Assembly: GCA_034509425.1 (NCBI GenBank)
Contig: JAVTVJ010000520.1
Span: 806,001 to 870,000 of the forward strand
From: Eopsaltria australis
Lineage: Eukaryota; Chordata; Aves; Passeriformes; Petroicidae
Direction of reading: 5' to 3'
Length of the DNA: 64,000 nucleotides
Position numbers and translations under genes: made by a program. Positions 55,084 through 64,000 of the stretch are shown here, piece by piece (positions within the stretch are counted from its first letter, which is position 1; every line of letters begins with the position of its first letter). Below the pieces are notes generated by a model, which was not told the DNA's origin, searched no databases, and saw only the letters and a program-made list of their open reading frames with translations.

Positions 55084-56613
55084 GCTGTCCCCAGAGGAGC
55101 AGCAGGACAGGGCTGGCAGTGGGGACACACCCACCCTGGGCTGGCACTGCCCCAGGACACCCAGGGCAGCACCAGGGCAAGGTCACAGCTGCTCCCTGCC
55201 CCACAGCTCCCAGCTCGGGCACACCTGGCACCTTTCCTGCCTCAGCACAGGCTGGCTCCTGGGAAGCAGGGGCAGGGCTGTGGAAGCACCAGGGATGCAG
55301 GATGGATTGCACTCCCAGTGCCAGGCAGCCTCAGCAGATGTTCCTGATGCCAGCAGGATGCTCCAGACCCCCATTCCTATCCCTGGAATGAACACATCCT
55401 TGCAGTTTCACCTTCTTACAACCTCACACGTCTTCAGGAATAAATTCCCTGGCCTTGCCACTGCAGGAAGGTATCGGAAATGTTGTGGCTAATTTTATTT
55501 GTGGAGCACTCCCTCAAACACAGCGAGCAGATGAAGAAGCCAAACAAGGGTAGTGGGTCAGCAGGTGAGCTGTGCTCTGTACCAGAAATCTCTGTGCTTA
55601 ATTTATCAGATTTCTCATAAAAATCTCCCTCACGTGGGGAGTAAATCTGCTCTAATGTATCACACCTATTGCTAACTCACAGAACTGAAAATCTCATTTC
55701 ATGGGCCCCAGCTTTACCCGATTACAATTCCACTGTGGAGAGTTTCTTAAAGCAATACAAGCTGGTAATGAAATCCTTGCTGGCAGAGCAGCATTCCTGT
55801 ACCTGCCCCTGGCTGGGGAAGGGGACAGCCCCCAGGGCTGGCACTGCAGAGCCCACAGAAGGGGCACAGGGGCAGATTCAGGCTGGGGAGATTTCCACTG
55901 GCGTGCTTATCTAAAGGGAAAAGCATTTCCTCCACCAATAGCTCTGGATTTATGATCAAGTCGAGATGTCAGGATTGCTGAGCCACCCTTTTAAGGCAGC
56001 TGTAAATTGTTTAGACAATAGGAAATGACAGCCTCTGCTCGAGCTTACAGGGGGAATCCAGGCTGGAGTGCAGATTTATGACTTTGCAGGTAGGAGACCA
56101 TTGAATGCATATTCTTCACGGGGAAGTGAGCATCTCCAAAGCTGCACATTTGGTTGTTCTTTGTACTCATACTTCAATTTACTTGAAAGCAGGAATTTAG
56201 GTCTCTTCTATAGCAGGAATTTAGGTCTCTTCTGTATTGCTGTTGCTTCAGAGCTGCTCAGAGGCACTGATGGCCAAGTTTTGGAGAGGGACCCGGCACA
56301 TCCATGGAATTCACAGCTCCTCCCTCACACTCAGCTCTCTGCCTGCACCCACTGCTCTCCTTCAGTGCAGGCTTGTGCAGAGTGAGGCGCTGCACCTCTG
56401 GGCATTGGCACAAAGGGAGAAATTGTCCTGCCCAGGAGCAGCTCTCAATGAGAGCCCTGATTCCTCCCTGTGGGACTGAACCAGGGCTCGGGTGTTTTTT
56501 AAGGTGTGTGGGTGTTGTCTGGGGCAGGGAAGCTTTACCCACTTGTAAACACAGGATCTGACCTTCCAAAGGTAACTGCACCCAAACTGAGCTGAAAGAA
56601 GTGGAGCAAACAC
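55084..56613. other. unique non-coding sequence
   Basis: Nothing recognisable beyond a short direct repeat of AGGAATTTAGGTCTCTTCT at about 56,191 and 56,214. 55,085-55,400 is GC-rich, and 55,590-55,760 AT-leaning. Confidence 0.48.
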
Positions 56614-56938
56614 AATCACAGAATAGCTGGGGTTGGTAGGAACCCCTGGAGATCCTCCAGTCCAATCCCCTGCCAAGACAGGATCACAGAAACCTGGAGC
56701 AGGTGGCAGGAATGTGTCCAGGTGGGGTTGGAATGTCTCTGGAAAGGGAGACTCCCAACTCACCCTGAGCACCTGTTCCAGAGCTCAGCCACCCCCCATG
56801 GAAGTTCTTCCTTGTGTTGAGATGCAATGTTGTGTTTTAGTTTATGACCATTGCTCCTCATCCTGTCACTGACACCACTGAAAAGAGTCTGGCATCATCC
56901 TCTCTGCACCCCTTGGAGAGGTTTGTATGGATTGATGA
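56614..56938 (-). mobile_element. CR1 LINE 3' fragment
   Basis: Antisense CR1: TCACAGAATAGCTGGGGTTG, GTAGGAACCCCTGGAGATCC, CCAGTCCAATCCCCTGCC, CACCTGTTCCAGAGCTCAGC, CTCATCCTGTCACTGACACC. It reaches the C-terminal ORF2 region on the right. Frame not intact. It abuts the unclassified repeat that begins at 56,939. Confidence 0.92.
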
Positions 56939-57066
56939 GATTCCCTCTCTCCAGCATCAGCTTAGCATTTCTGAAAACACAACCCTGAGTGCACTTTCTG
57001 AAATCCGACTGGGTTGTCTGAAATTGTTGTTCCCTGTGGAATGTTGCTCACAGCCCAATTTTTCAA
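56939..57066. repeat. unclassified dispersed repeat, copy 1
   Basis: A block of about 125 bp shared in direct orientation with 58,887-59,010: CAGCATTTCTGAAAACACAA in copy 2 (TAGCATTTC here), ACAACCCTGAGTGCACTT, GGAATGTTGCTCACAGCCCA. Copy 1 has a few extra bases (ATTGTTGTTCC). Not CR1 or any LTR described here. Confidence 0.88.
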
Positions 57067-58886
57067 TTTCTACTCACACACACAAAACCTGAAGCCTCTG
57101 GCTTCCCTGTACCCAAACTCCCTTTATTTAGAGCCAGGCAACCAAAACAGAATCAAATTTATCAACCAGATCTCATCATGTGGAAAGCAGAGTGACGAAG
57201 CCTCAATTGCAATCGACTGAATTTTGAATTAAGCAATCAACTGATTAATTACTTGACTTTTGTCTAATAAAGCAGAATGTAAATGACACTGGCAGAAGAG
57301 TTACATTCCACCACTGCAGCTCCTGCTTTCCTTTGCTGCATGATGTGGGAATTCACTGGAATTACAGATGATGTGTGAGTCTGTCAGGAAATGCCCAGTT
57401 ATCCCAGACTGCCATTAGTTTTTCTTTCCATGCAACGTGTCGCAAAAGAGGGAAGAGATGTTTGTGTACACAGGAAAGTATTCTGCACCCCTGTGCAATA
57501 AATAGCGAGCACCAGGTTATTCTGTCACTTCTGGCATCCTCTATCAACAGTTAAGTAGATACAATCCATTGTACCTTTCAGATTGATTTCACACTGATGA
57601 ATGTGAGATTGTCAGCTTGATCAGTCCTCCCAAATACATTAATCCACTCTGAGGTCATCCTGAGCTCATTTAAAATATTCTTTCTCTGTCCTGTGATACT
57701 TCTGATAAATGGCTGGGGGAAGGCAGAGTCTCCTCTGCAGGATGTCAGGGCCAAACGTGAAGGCTGTCAAAAAATCAGCATTAAAACCTGTTCAATGTGC
57801 TGTTTTCCAAAAATCCTTTAAATGGCACAGTGTGTTTGCTGACATTAATCACGGGTGACATTCCAGGGAGGGCTGAGTGTGCATGTCAAGAGAAACTTCT
57901 GCAGATCCCAGAGACATGAATCACCTGGAAAGCAGCTGTGTTTTTATCTCTGGCTGCTAAAACCCATCACTTCTGTGCCTTTTACTGCCTCACAGCCCTT
58001 CAATCCTTCACTTTCCTGCAGTGACCTGGGAGAGGGAGCACCAGCAGCACATTCCCAAGGATCCAGTATTCCAAGGATCCAATATCCCAAAGATCCAATT
58101 CCCACTGCCAGGAAATGCCCCGAGAGCAGCCCCTGCCATGGCCAGCAGCTCCAGCCAGAGGGGGCAAACACATCCCAGCAATCCTGTAAGAAAAAGGAGC
58201 TCTAATTTTAGAAATCAGAAAAATAAATGGCTGCAGGCCTCTATAATCTCCACATCAGCACAACAAGATGCTTAGTCAATAAAATAGTTCAGCTAAGTGA
58301 TCTCAGCATGTAATTCCATACGGATTTTTTTTCAGGGGGAAATGCTATCATTTTCCATTTCAGTTTAATGAATCATGTGAATTATGGTAACATTACAAAT
58401 GGTTCTCTCTGCAGCCTATTAGTTTGTTTCTGTATGGTTCTAATGGAAGACATGCTTCATTTCCATCCTGGCTTGCCCTCAAGCCATTACGAATAAATTG
58501 TATTATCATAAGCAGTTACCTTTTCAAATGATCTTATCAAAAGAAAGTCTTTTGCATTGTTGAGGAGTGTTTATTACCATTTTGGGCAAAGTGCTGTGGG
58601 CACTCCACTCTTTTTATAAATATAAATAATTGTAGCAAAGAGACCGAGGGGCTGGAACTGCCCGGGCACCCTCCAGGGGATGAGCATCTCCAGAGCATCA
58701 GCAGCAAACTGAATCCTTCCCAGGTTCACGGAGTTTTAGGGCCATGAGAGTGTTCAGTTATTGACTCTGAACTCCTGCACACCTCAGGCTGCTGCAGTTC
58801 ACCCACCTGCCCCTCCACAAAGTCACCTCTGACTCCAGCACAGCCAGGGTGGGGCTCCCTGAGGACAATCACACCAGGAGATATTT
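57067..58886. other. unique non-coding sequence with AT-rich block
   Basis: No exon or transposon. 57,180-57,300 (CAATTGCAATCGACTGAATT, CTGATTAATTACTTGAC) and 58,200-58,620 are candidate conserved elements. 58,050-58,095 has a three-fold imperfect repeat of AAGGATCCAATATCCC. Confidence 0.48.
58200..58620. promoter_or_regulatory. candidate conserved non-coding element
   Basis: A 420-bp, repeat-free, AT-rich block with TTCAGTTTAATGAATCATGT, GAATTATGGTAACATTAC, AGCCATTACGAATAAATTGT, ATTATCATAAGCAG and CTTATCAAAAG. The density of TAAT, GATAA/TTATC and octamer-like words with no low-complexity runs is typical of developmental enhancers. Needs alignment. Confidence 0.38.
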
Positions 58887-59010
58887 GATTCCTTCTCTCC
58901 ACCATCAGCTCAGCATTTCTGAAAACACAACCCTGAGTGCACTTCCTGAAATCCAGCTGGGCTGTCTGAAAACCTCCCTGTGGAATGTTGCTCACAGCCC
59001 AGTTTTTTAA
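58887..59010. repeat. unclassified dispersed repeat, copy 2
   Basis: Second copy of the block at 56,939-57,066, 1.95 kb away in the same orientation. On the minus strand it lies in an open frame of 137 codons (58,726-59,139), but copy 1 has an indel that breaks this frame, so protein coding is unlikely. Confidence 0.88.
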
Positions 59011-60420
59011 TGGGCTGACCCCTTCCAGATGGTGCTCACCCAACAGAGGGATCACACTCCTTGTTTTCCAGGCTTTTTCCCTGACACAGCCCCGGAGCAT
59101 CGCAAGTTTTTTTTTTCTATTTTTACTGACTCCTGTCACAATTTCACAGGAGGACAGACATTTGGACTATAAATAACCACACAGCTATACATATCCATGA
59201 AGGAAAGGATAACTTCCCTCACAGGGAAGAATTTCAAGCAAATCCTTGTCCAACTTTCCTAAAGAGCCCCCTGCCCTGTGCTCCCCAGGCATGACAAGCC
59301 CACTTTGTTCATCAGTTGAAATCTTTTGCAGAAGATTAATGAAATCTCCATTCTTTGCTATTTAACACCTTTTCTTCTAGCCCACTCTAGAACACACAAG
59401 AGAATTTTCCCCTCTATAGTTTGAGGAGGTTTTGGGTTTTTTTGGGGGTTTTTTTTGCACATTTGAAGAAAAACATTCCAGTCAATCTTTTGCTAGACTG
59501 AGCAATAGCAATATCCTTGACCTTTATATATAAATCAGCATTATGTGCCTTGGTAGGAAGGGGGTCAGAAGGCATCAGATACCTCAGTAACTTTTAAAGT
59601 AAGCTAAGTCTAAAAAGGAAAAGTAAAATCCCTGAGTTTTCTGAAGCCCACCAGGACACTTGGTTGGAGAATGCCAGAAAAACACCAGAATCTTGGTGTT
59701 TTCAATGCAGCATCTTTGATTCGAATAACCCACATCAGCACAAGCCTGTAGCTCAAACCCAGCCTAAGCAGAAATGCTCTGAATCAGAAAATAATGGTCT
59801 GGGCAAGAATGTCAACAAGAGAAGGATCACTTCTGGGTGACAATGAATGCCTTGATGGAGTGTTCCACTTCAAAACACTTCATTTTGCCCTCTGCTCTCC
59901 AGGTCACTGACTGCAGGAAGCCTCCCTCTATTCAGCATCCTGCACCAAAAGTTTGTCACATGAATAAATGATACATATTCATAGTCCAGCTGCTCCTTGG
60001 ATGGTCAGAGCCTGGCTAGATGAGCAGCACTGACAAAACCCCCAGGTAGCTCAGTCGCCGTGCTTCTCAGCAATAAAAATGCAAATAAAATAGGAAATAA
60101 GAATTCTTGTCACCGCCATGAAAAATTAAAGTGCTGTCAATTTAATGGGGTTTTGCTTTTTTCAGTAAAATAGCATCTGTTCTCCCACACTGAACAGTAA
60201 TAACACCCTGCAAGGCACAAGGTCTGAAGCTTCTAATGACACGTTATGAGCCCACTTTGGCTGTGCCCACCTTGGGAACGACGTTCTTTTGTAAAAAGGG
60301 AAAGAAAAGAAATACATCTGGGAAAGAAATACATTAATTACAGAGCTCTCTCTCACAAGCTCTGACACTGGATAGGGATGACAGAATTTACAGTGTTATT
60401 TCTCTCCAAGGTGCAGCAAA
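59011..60420. other. unique non-coding sequence
   Basis: No gene or element recognised. T/G-rich run at 59,427-59,457. AT-rich parts at 59,520-59,640 and 60,060-60,180. No coding signal. Confidence 0.48.
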
Positions 60421-60643
60421 TCACAGAATCATTAAGGTTGGAAAAGCCCTCCAAGAGCATCGAGGCCAAGCTGTCCCTGATCCCCAGCCCAGAGCTCTGC
60501 GTATTCCTTGGACACCTCCAGGGTTGGAGACTCCAAACCTCCCTGGGCAGTTCCAAGGCCTGACCACCCTTTCCATCCAGAAATTCCTGCTGATGTCCAA
60601 CCTGAGCCTCCCTGTTCCCTCTCATCCTGTCCCTGTTCCCTAG
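60421..60643 (-). mobile_element. CR1 LINE 3' part, interrupted by LTR
   Basis: Antisense CR1: TCACAGAATCATTAAGGTTG, GAAAAGCCCTCCAAGAGCAT, CACCTCCAGGGTTGGAGACT, CTCCCTGGGCAG, CTGATGTCCAACCTGAGCC, CTCATCCTGTCCCTGTTCCC. The element is split here by the LTR at 60,644 and resumes at 61,091. Confidence 0.95.
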
Positions 60644-61090
60644 TGATGCCTTTTTTGGGGTCCCTAAAAACAGACGCCAGACAAAATTAAAGGAATAAAG
60701 AGTAGCTATATTTATTGAAGGGACTTCAGGTACATTTAGGGGAGATGAAGCCCCTCCAGGGTGTACACCCAAAATGGGTGACAGGTCACAGGTTTTCACA
60801 CCTTTATAAGTTTGGTCCATTTGCACATTAGGGTTCATCTTCCAATTCCAGCTTCAGCTAATGAAGTCATTGACCCCAAGTTTGCTCCCCCCAACTCACT
60901 TTTGTTTCCATCTCTCAGGGCCTGGGACACTCAGGTGTCCTTGACTGCCAGGCCTGGAGAGGAATTGTTGTGTCTGCCCCAAATGGGAGAGCAGCAGCTG
61001 CCACTGGAGATGGAGTTTAGAGTTACACACTAAAGAGCTGCAGGGTTACAAATAGAATAAAAATGTAACAGCTGAAATTCTGAGGCATCA
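60644..61090 (-). mobile_element. solo LTR, family 1 (ERV), copy D, nested in CR1
   Basis: Bounded by TGATGCC and GGCATCA, 447 bp. Sense strand is minus with TATAAAG and AATAAA in the same places as copy C. Flanks are CTAG (left) and GTGG (right). Rejoining the CR1 predicts an original CTGG duplicated on both sides with one change in each copy, which restores the usual CR1 text. So the LTR inserted into an existing CR1 with a 4-bp duplication. Confidence 0.93.
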
Positions 61091-61232
61091 GTGGGAGCAG
61101 AGCCTGACTCCCACCTGGCTGTCCCCTCCTGTCAGGAGTTGTGCAAAGCCAGAAATTCCCCCTGATCCCCCTTTTCTCCAGGCTGAGCTCCTTTCCCAGC
61201 TCCCTCAGCTGCTCTCCATGGGACAGACTTTT
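61091..61232 (-). mobile_element. CR1 LINE continuation after LTR insertion
   Basis: Continues the CR1 broken at 60,643: GGGAGCAGAGCCTGACTCCC, ACCTGGCTGTCCCCTCC, GTCAGGAGTTGTGCAAAGCC, CTTTTCTCCAGGCTGAGCTC, CCTCAGCTGCTCTCC. This is the end of ORF2 and start of the 3' UTR in antisense. Confidence 0.93.
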
Positions 61233-61660
61233 ACTATTGATGATGTATAAATGTGTCCCTGATCAGGCTCAACATAGGACACCAACTGTAATTATTTGCA
61301 ACTTAAAGGTTTAACAATTGTGTCAACTTGAAGTTGTCAGAGGGTGGGAACAGACACTGGGGTGCTGCAAATTAAACCATGCTGGCAAGCACTTAAAAGT
61401 GTTCCTAATAGGTTTGGCTGTAGGAGCTTATTAACTGACAGGAGAAGTCCTGCCATGGGGAAAGGAGCTTCCTTTTATGAGCTACAGAAAATAAATTAGA
61501 TTTTTTTTTCCCTCTGCTCTATGTAGGTAGAAAAAAGCTCTTTGATATCCAGAAATATGAAACAATAAATTGTTAGAAAACCCAGACAGTGATTTAATTT
61601 CAAAAATGGAATCTGCTCTGTTATTTCAAGTTTCTGGCTCTCATCAACAAGGTGAGGTCA
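61233..61660. other. unique non-coding sequence
   Basis: AT-leaning unique DNA. No element recognised. Confidence 0.48.
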
Positions 61661-61710
61661 AATATACACGTATATAAATATATATACTGAGATATATATA
61701 TAGATATATA
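61661..61710. repeat. AT-rich (TA)n-like simple repeat
   Basis: TATATAAATATATATACTGA and GATATATATATAGATATATA. Degenerate dinucleotide run ending exactly at the 5' break of the next CR1. Confidence 0.9.
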
Positions 61711-61965
61711 ATGAGAGGACACAGGGAATGGCATCATACTGCCAGAGGGCAGGGTTGGATGGGATATTGGAAAGAAATTCTTCCCTGTGAGGGCACAGGG
61801 TGCCCAGAGAAGCTGTGGCTGCCCCATCCCTGGAAGTGTCCAAGGCCAGGTTGGATGGGGCTTGGAGCACCCTGGGATAGTGAAAAGTGTCCCAGCCCAT
61901 GGCAGGGGGTGGGACTGGATGAGCTTTAATATCCTTTCCAATCCAGGTCTTTCTGGGATTCTATA
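61711..61965 (+). mobile_element. CR1 LINE 3' fragment
   Basis: Sense CR1: GAGAGGACACAGGGAATGGC, GGATATTGGAAAGAAATTCT, GCCCAGAGAAGCTGTGGCTG, GTGGGACTGGATGAGCTTTA, TCCTTTCCAATCCAGG, and a worn ATTC tail. A small internal deletion removes the GGAGGCCCTGG segment. Confidence 0.95.
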
Positions 61966-64000
61966 TACACAAATGTTTTGGGATTTTTTGTGGGTTTCTT
62001 GGTGGTGTTTGAGCTCTGCTTCTTTTAAGCAATAGTTGGAGAGAAACAAGAATTCCAAGCACACCATTCAGGCTCTCACAGCCTGACTCTCCCACCCTTC
62101 CCTGCAAGGCTCTGGGGCAGCCAGAGTTCAGCCTTTGGGCTCTTAAGGGGGAGAGTTTTCAGATTTGGGCTGTAATTTCTCTGCAGATGAAAGCCAGGAT
62201 GAACCATCAGCCCTGTCCTCTGCAGAACACTCTCGTCAGGGAGGCAGCTCTGCCAAGGACTGACCTGTCCCAGTCCTCACTCCCCTGGCCAAAAGCCACT
62301 CCAGGATGTGCAAAACAGACAAGGAGATAAATTAAGTGATACCAAATAAACAAACAGCAACTCCAAGTTTGCATTCAGACCACAAGCAAGGAAAAAAATA
62401 TTCCTGTGCTTATCTCTGCACACAGCTCCCATCCTCTAACGCCGGAGGCACAAGTCTTTCCAGGACCAAACCATGATCAGTTCATAATTGCAAAAATCTC
62501 CCAAGCACCAGGCTTTTAATTGTTTCTCTAAGATTTGCCTAAGAGCTATTTTAATTCCAAGCAGCTGTCTTAAAGAACAACAAGAAAACAACTTAATATG
62601 TAGGGCTTGACTGGGATAGCTCATTATTGATTGAGAAGAGGAGAAATAATTAAGTTCCTGAAAAATACATTTTGTGACTACTTTGAGGAGAGTTTTAGAG
62701 ACCAAATGAAGGACTCTGGGGAGAGTTTGTGTATTTTGGCATAGCAAGAGGATTGCACAAACCCTGCTAGAGCTGCAGGGACCCGAGGTGGGTTCTGGGG
62801 TGATCTGTGGCACTGGGTGGTGTCTGTGTAGACCACAGGACAGACTTGCTGCTCTTGTTTGTTATTTGGGTGTCCAGCCCTCCATGACCCTGGAGAGGAG
62901 CCTTCCCCATGGGCACAGCCTGGCACAAGCCAGCCCCAGTGTCCACCAGGCCCGTGGGGCTGGCCAGGTGTGGTCAGTGCCTCCCTGCACCAGCTCTGAC
63001 CATCAGGGCTACCCAGATAACTGCTGCCCTTAAAAAAAAAAAAAAACCAAAACATTTCCCTCCTCCCTGTAAGATATGTAGAACCTCTCCTACTTAGAGG
63101 CACTTCCCATCAATTATCTCCACCCATCTGGCTTTGTCTCCGAGTGGCATTGATTATGAGCATCCTGTGCCCTAGAGATAAACACACCAGCCCCATTTCC
63201 CCCCTGTGCCTTCTCCATATTGGCTCCTGACGTGATGAGACTGGTGATGATCAGCCTGCTGGGAAATCAATAAGAGCACAGACATGTCACAGCCCCGAGA
63301 TTAATGGAGCTGACTTGGCACAGAAAACTTCCCCGCGCTCGCACCGCCAGCCCACGGTGCTTGTCAGTTCAAGTTTCCTTAACCACGGGCACAGATCCAA
63401 ATTCGTGGCCATCCTCAGAGCTGGAGCTCACCCACAGATCTGGAGTCACCACTGAAACAGCCAAGCTCCAGCAGGAGAAAGTGTAAAGGCTGGAAAAAAA
63501 GTACCTTTATCCCAAGCAGTCATGAGCAGAATAAAAACCAGCCCAACAAAAAAGCCCCAATCCTTGTCTTCACAGATTGGTTCTGGCAGGTTAAGCAGCT
63601 GCATTTTGTTAATGATAATCATTCTGGGGAAGGCCAATTAACTTTTCTATTAATCCATCAAATCAGCCCCTCACCTTGCTTTGGTGTTTCATTTAATATG
63701 GCTCGGAATTGCTCCTCTCCAGTGCGGCTGCTGCAAATCCCACACACGGGCGACTGCTGGGTCACCTTTTCCACACCCCTCAGTTTGCACAGCCCTGGCA
63801 CAGGGGTCCCCCACTGCTGAAATCCCTCAGCAATCTGGGATGGAAATGTGGGAATGGACTTCCCCGTGGCACTGATGGGTGAGCCTACGAGCAAGTGTTG
63901 CAGAGATCAGGAAAAGAAGCAGGAAGGCAGAGGCAAGAGGGTACTACAAATCTTACAACTTATAGAATCCATAATATGCACCCAAGAGGTAGATAATTTA
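61966..64000. other. unique non-coding sequence to window end
   Basis: No gene or transposon recognised. 62,320-62,700 is AT-rich and repeat-free (GATAAATTAAGTGATACC, GAAATAATTAAGTTCC). An A14 run lies near 63,032. 63,560-63,670 has TTGTTAATGATAATCATTC and CCAATTAACTTTTC, possibly conserved. Frames are short. Confidence 0.48.

Noticed and set aside
58726..59139. 137-codon minus-strand frame, considered as a possible gene or pseudogene
   Set aside because: It overlaps a dispersed repeat whose other copy breaks the frame, and I recognise no protein family.
1..64000. CRISPR arrays, bacterial operons, rRNA or tRNA genes
   Set aside because: The tandem arrays lack spacer-repeat organisation, the sequence is vertebrate, and I found no tRNA A/B-box pair with a cloverleaf.

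Overview
The window reads as bird nuclear DNA, most likely from a songbird. About 19 short, mostly 5'-truncated CR1 LINE copies are scattered through it on both strands. Many end with the usual CR1 tail (a TTCCAACCC block followed by ATTCTATGATTC-type repeats). Several solo LTRs of endogenous retroviruses are also present, and I saw no mammalian-type SINE or L1. I found no protein-coding exon, rRNA or tRNA I could defend. The long reading frames are short, proline/serine-rich or repeat-derived, and none resembles a protein family I recognise. The passerine assignment is inference from the repeat content, especially one ERVL-like LTR that looks like songbird LTRs.

Layout. The first 0.7 kb holds the end of a 62-bp tandem repeat and an A-rich stretch with AATAAA signals that could be the last part of a 3' UTR. 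From 0.7 to 9.6 kb the sequence is nearly free of transposons, with AT-rich islands dense in homeodomain-type TAAT cores. From 9.6 to 30 kb CR1 fragments, two LTR families and an ERVL-like LTR appear, with a minisatellite cluster at 21.6-24.1 kb. From 30 to 46 kb there is a purine-rich 22-bp minisatellite (33.2-33.5 kb), an unusual hairpin inside a conserved-looking block (37.3 kb), an AT microsatellite (38.0 kb), a further solo LTR (39.8-40.2 kb) and a duplicated unclassified repeat (36.6 and 41.0 kb). At 46.7-47.3 kb a 332-bp block that looks like a developmental enhancer core is tandemly duplicated at about 98% identity. From 48 to 64 kb there are more CR1 copies, three solo LTRs with readable 4-bp target duplications, one LTR nested in a CR1, and a second duplicated unclassified repeat (56.9 and 58.9 kb).

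Interpretation. The whole window fits a gene desert or long intergenic interval beside a developmental regulator: low coding content, many candidate conserved non-coding islands, and old repeats between them. I cannot name the gene. Calls of conserved non-coding elements rest on composition only (CpG kept in AT-rich DNA, TAAT density, absence of repeats) and need an alignment to confirm. The repeat calls are much firmer, because termini, polarity and target duplications can be read directly.
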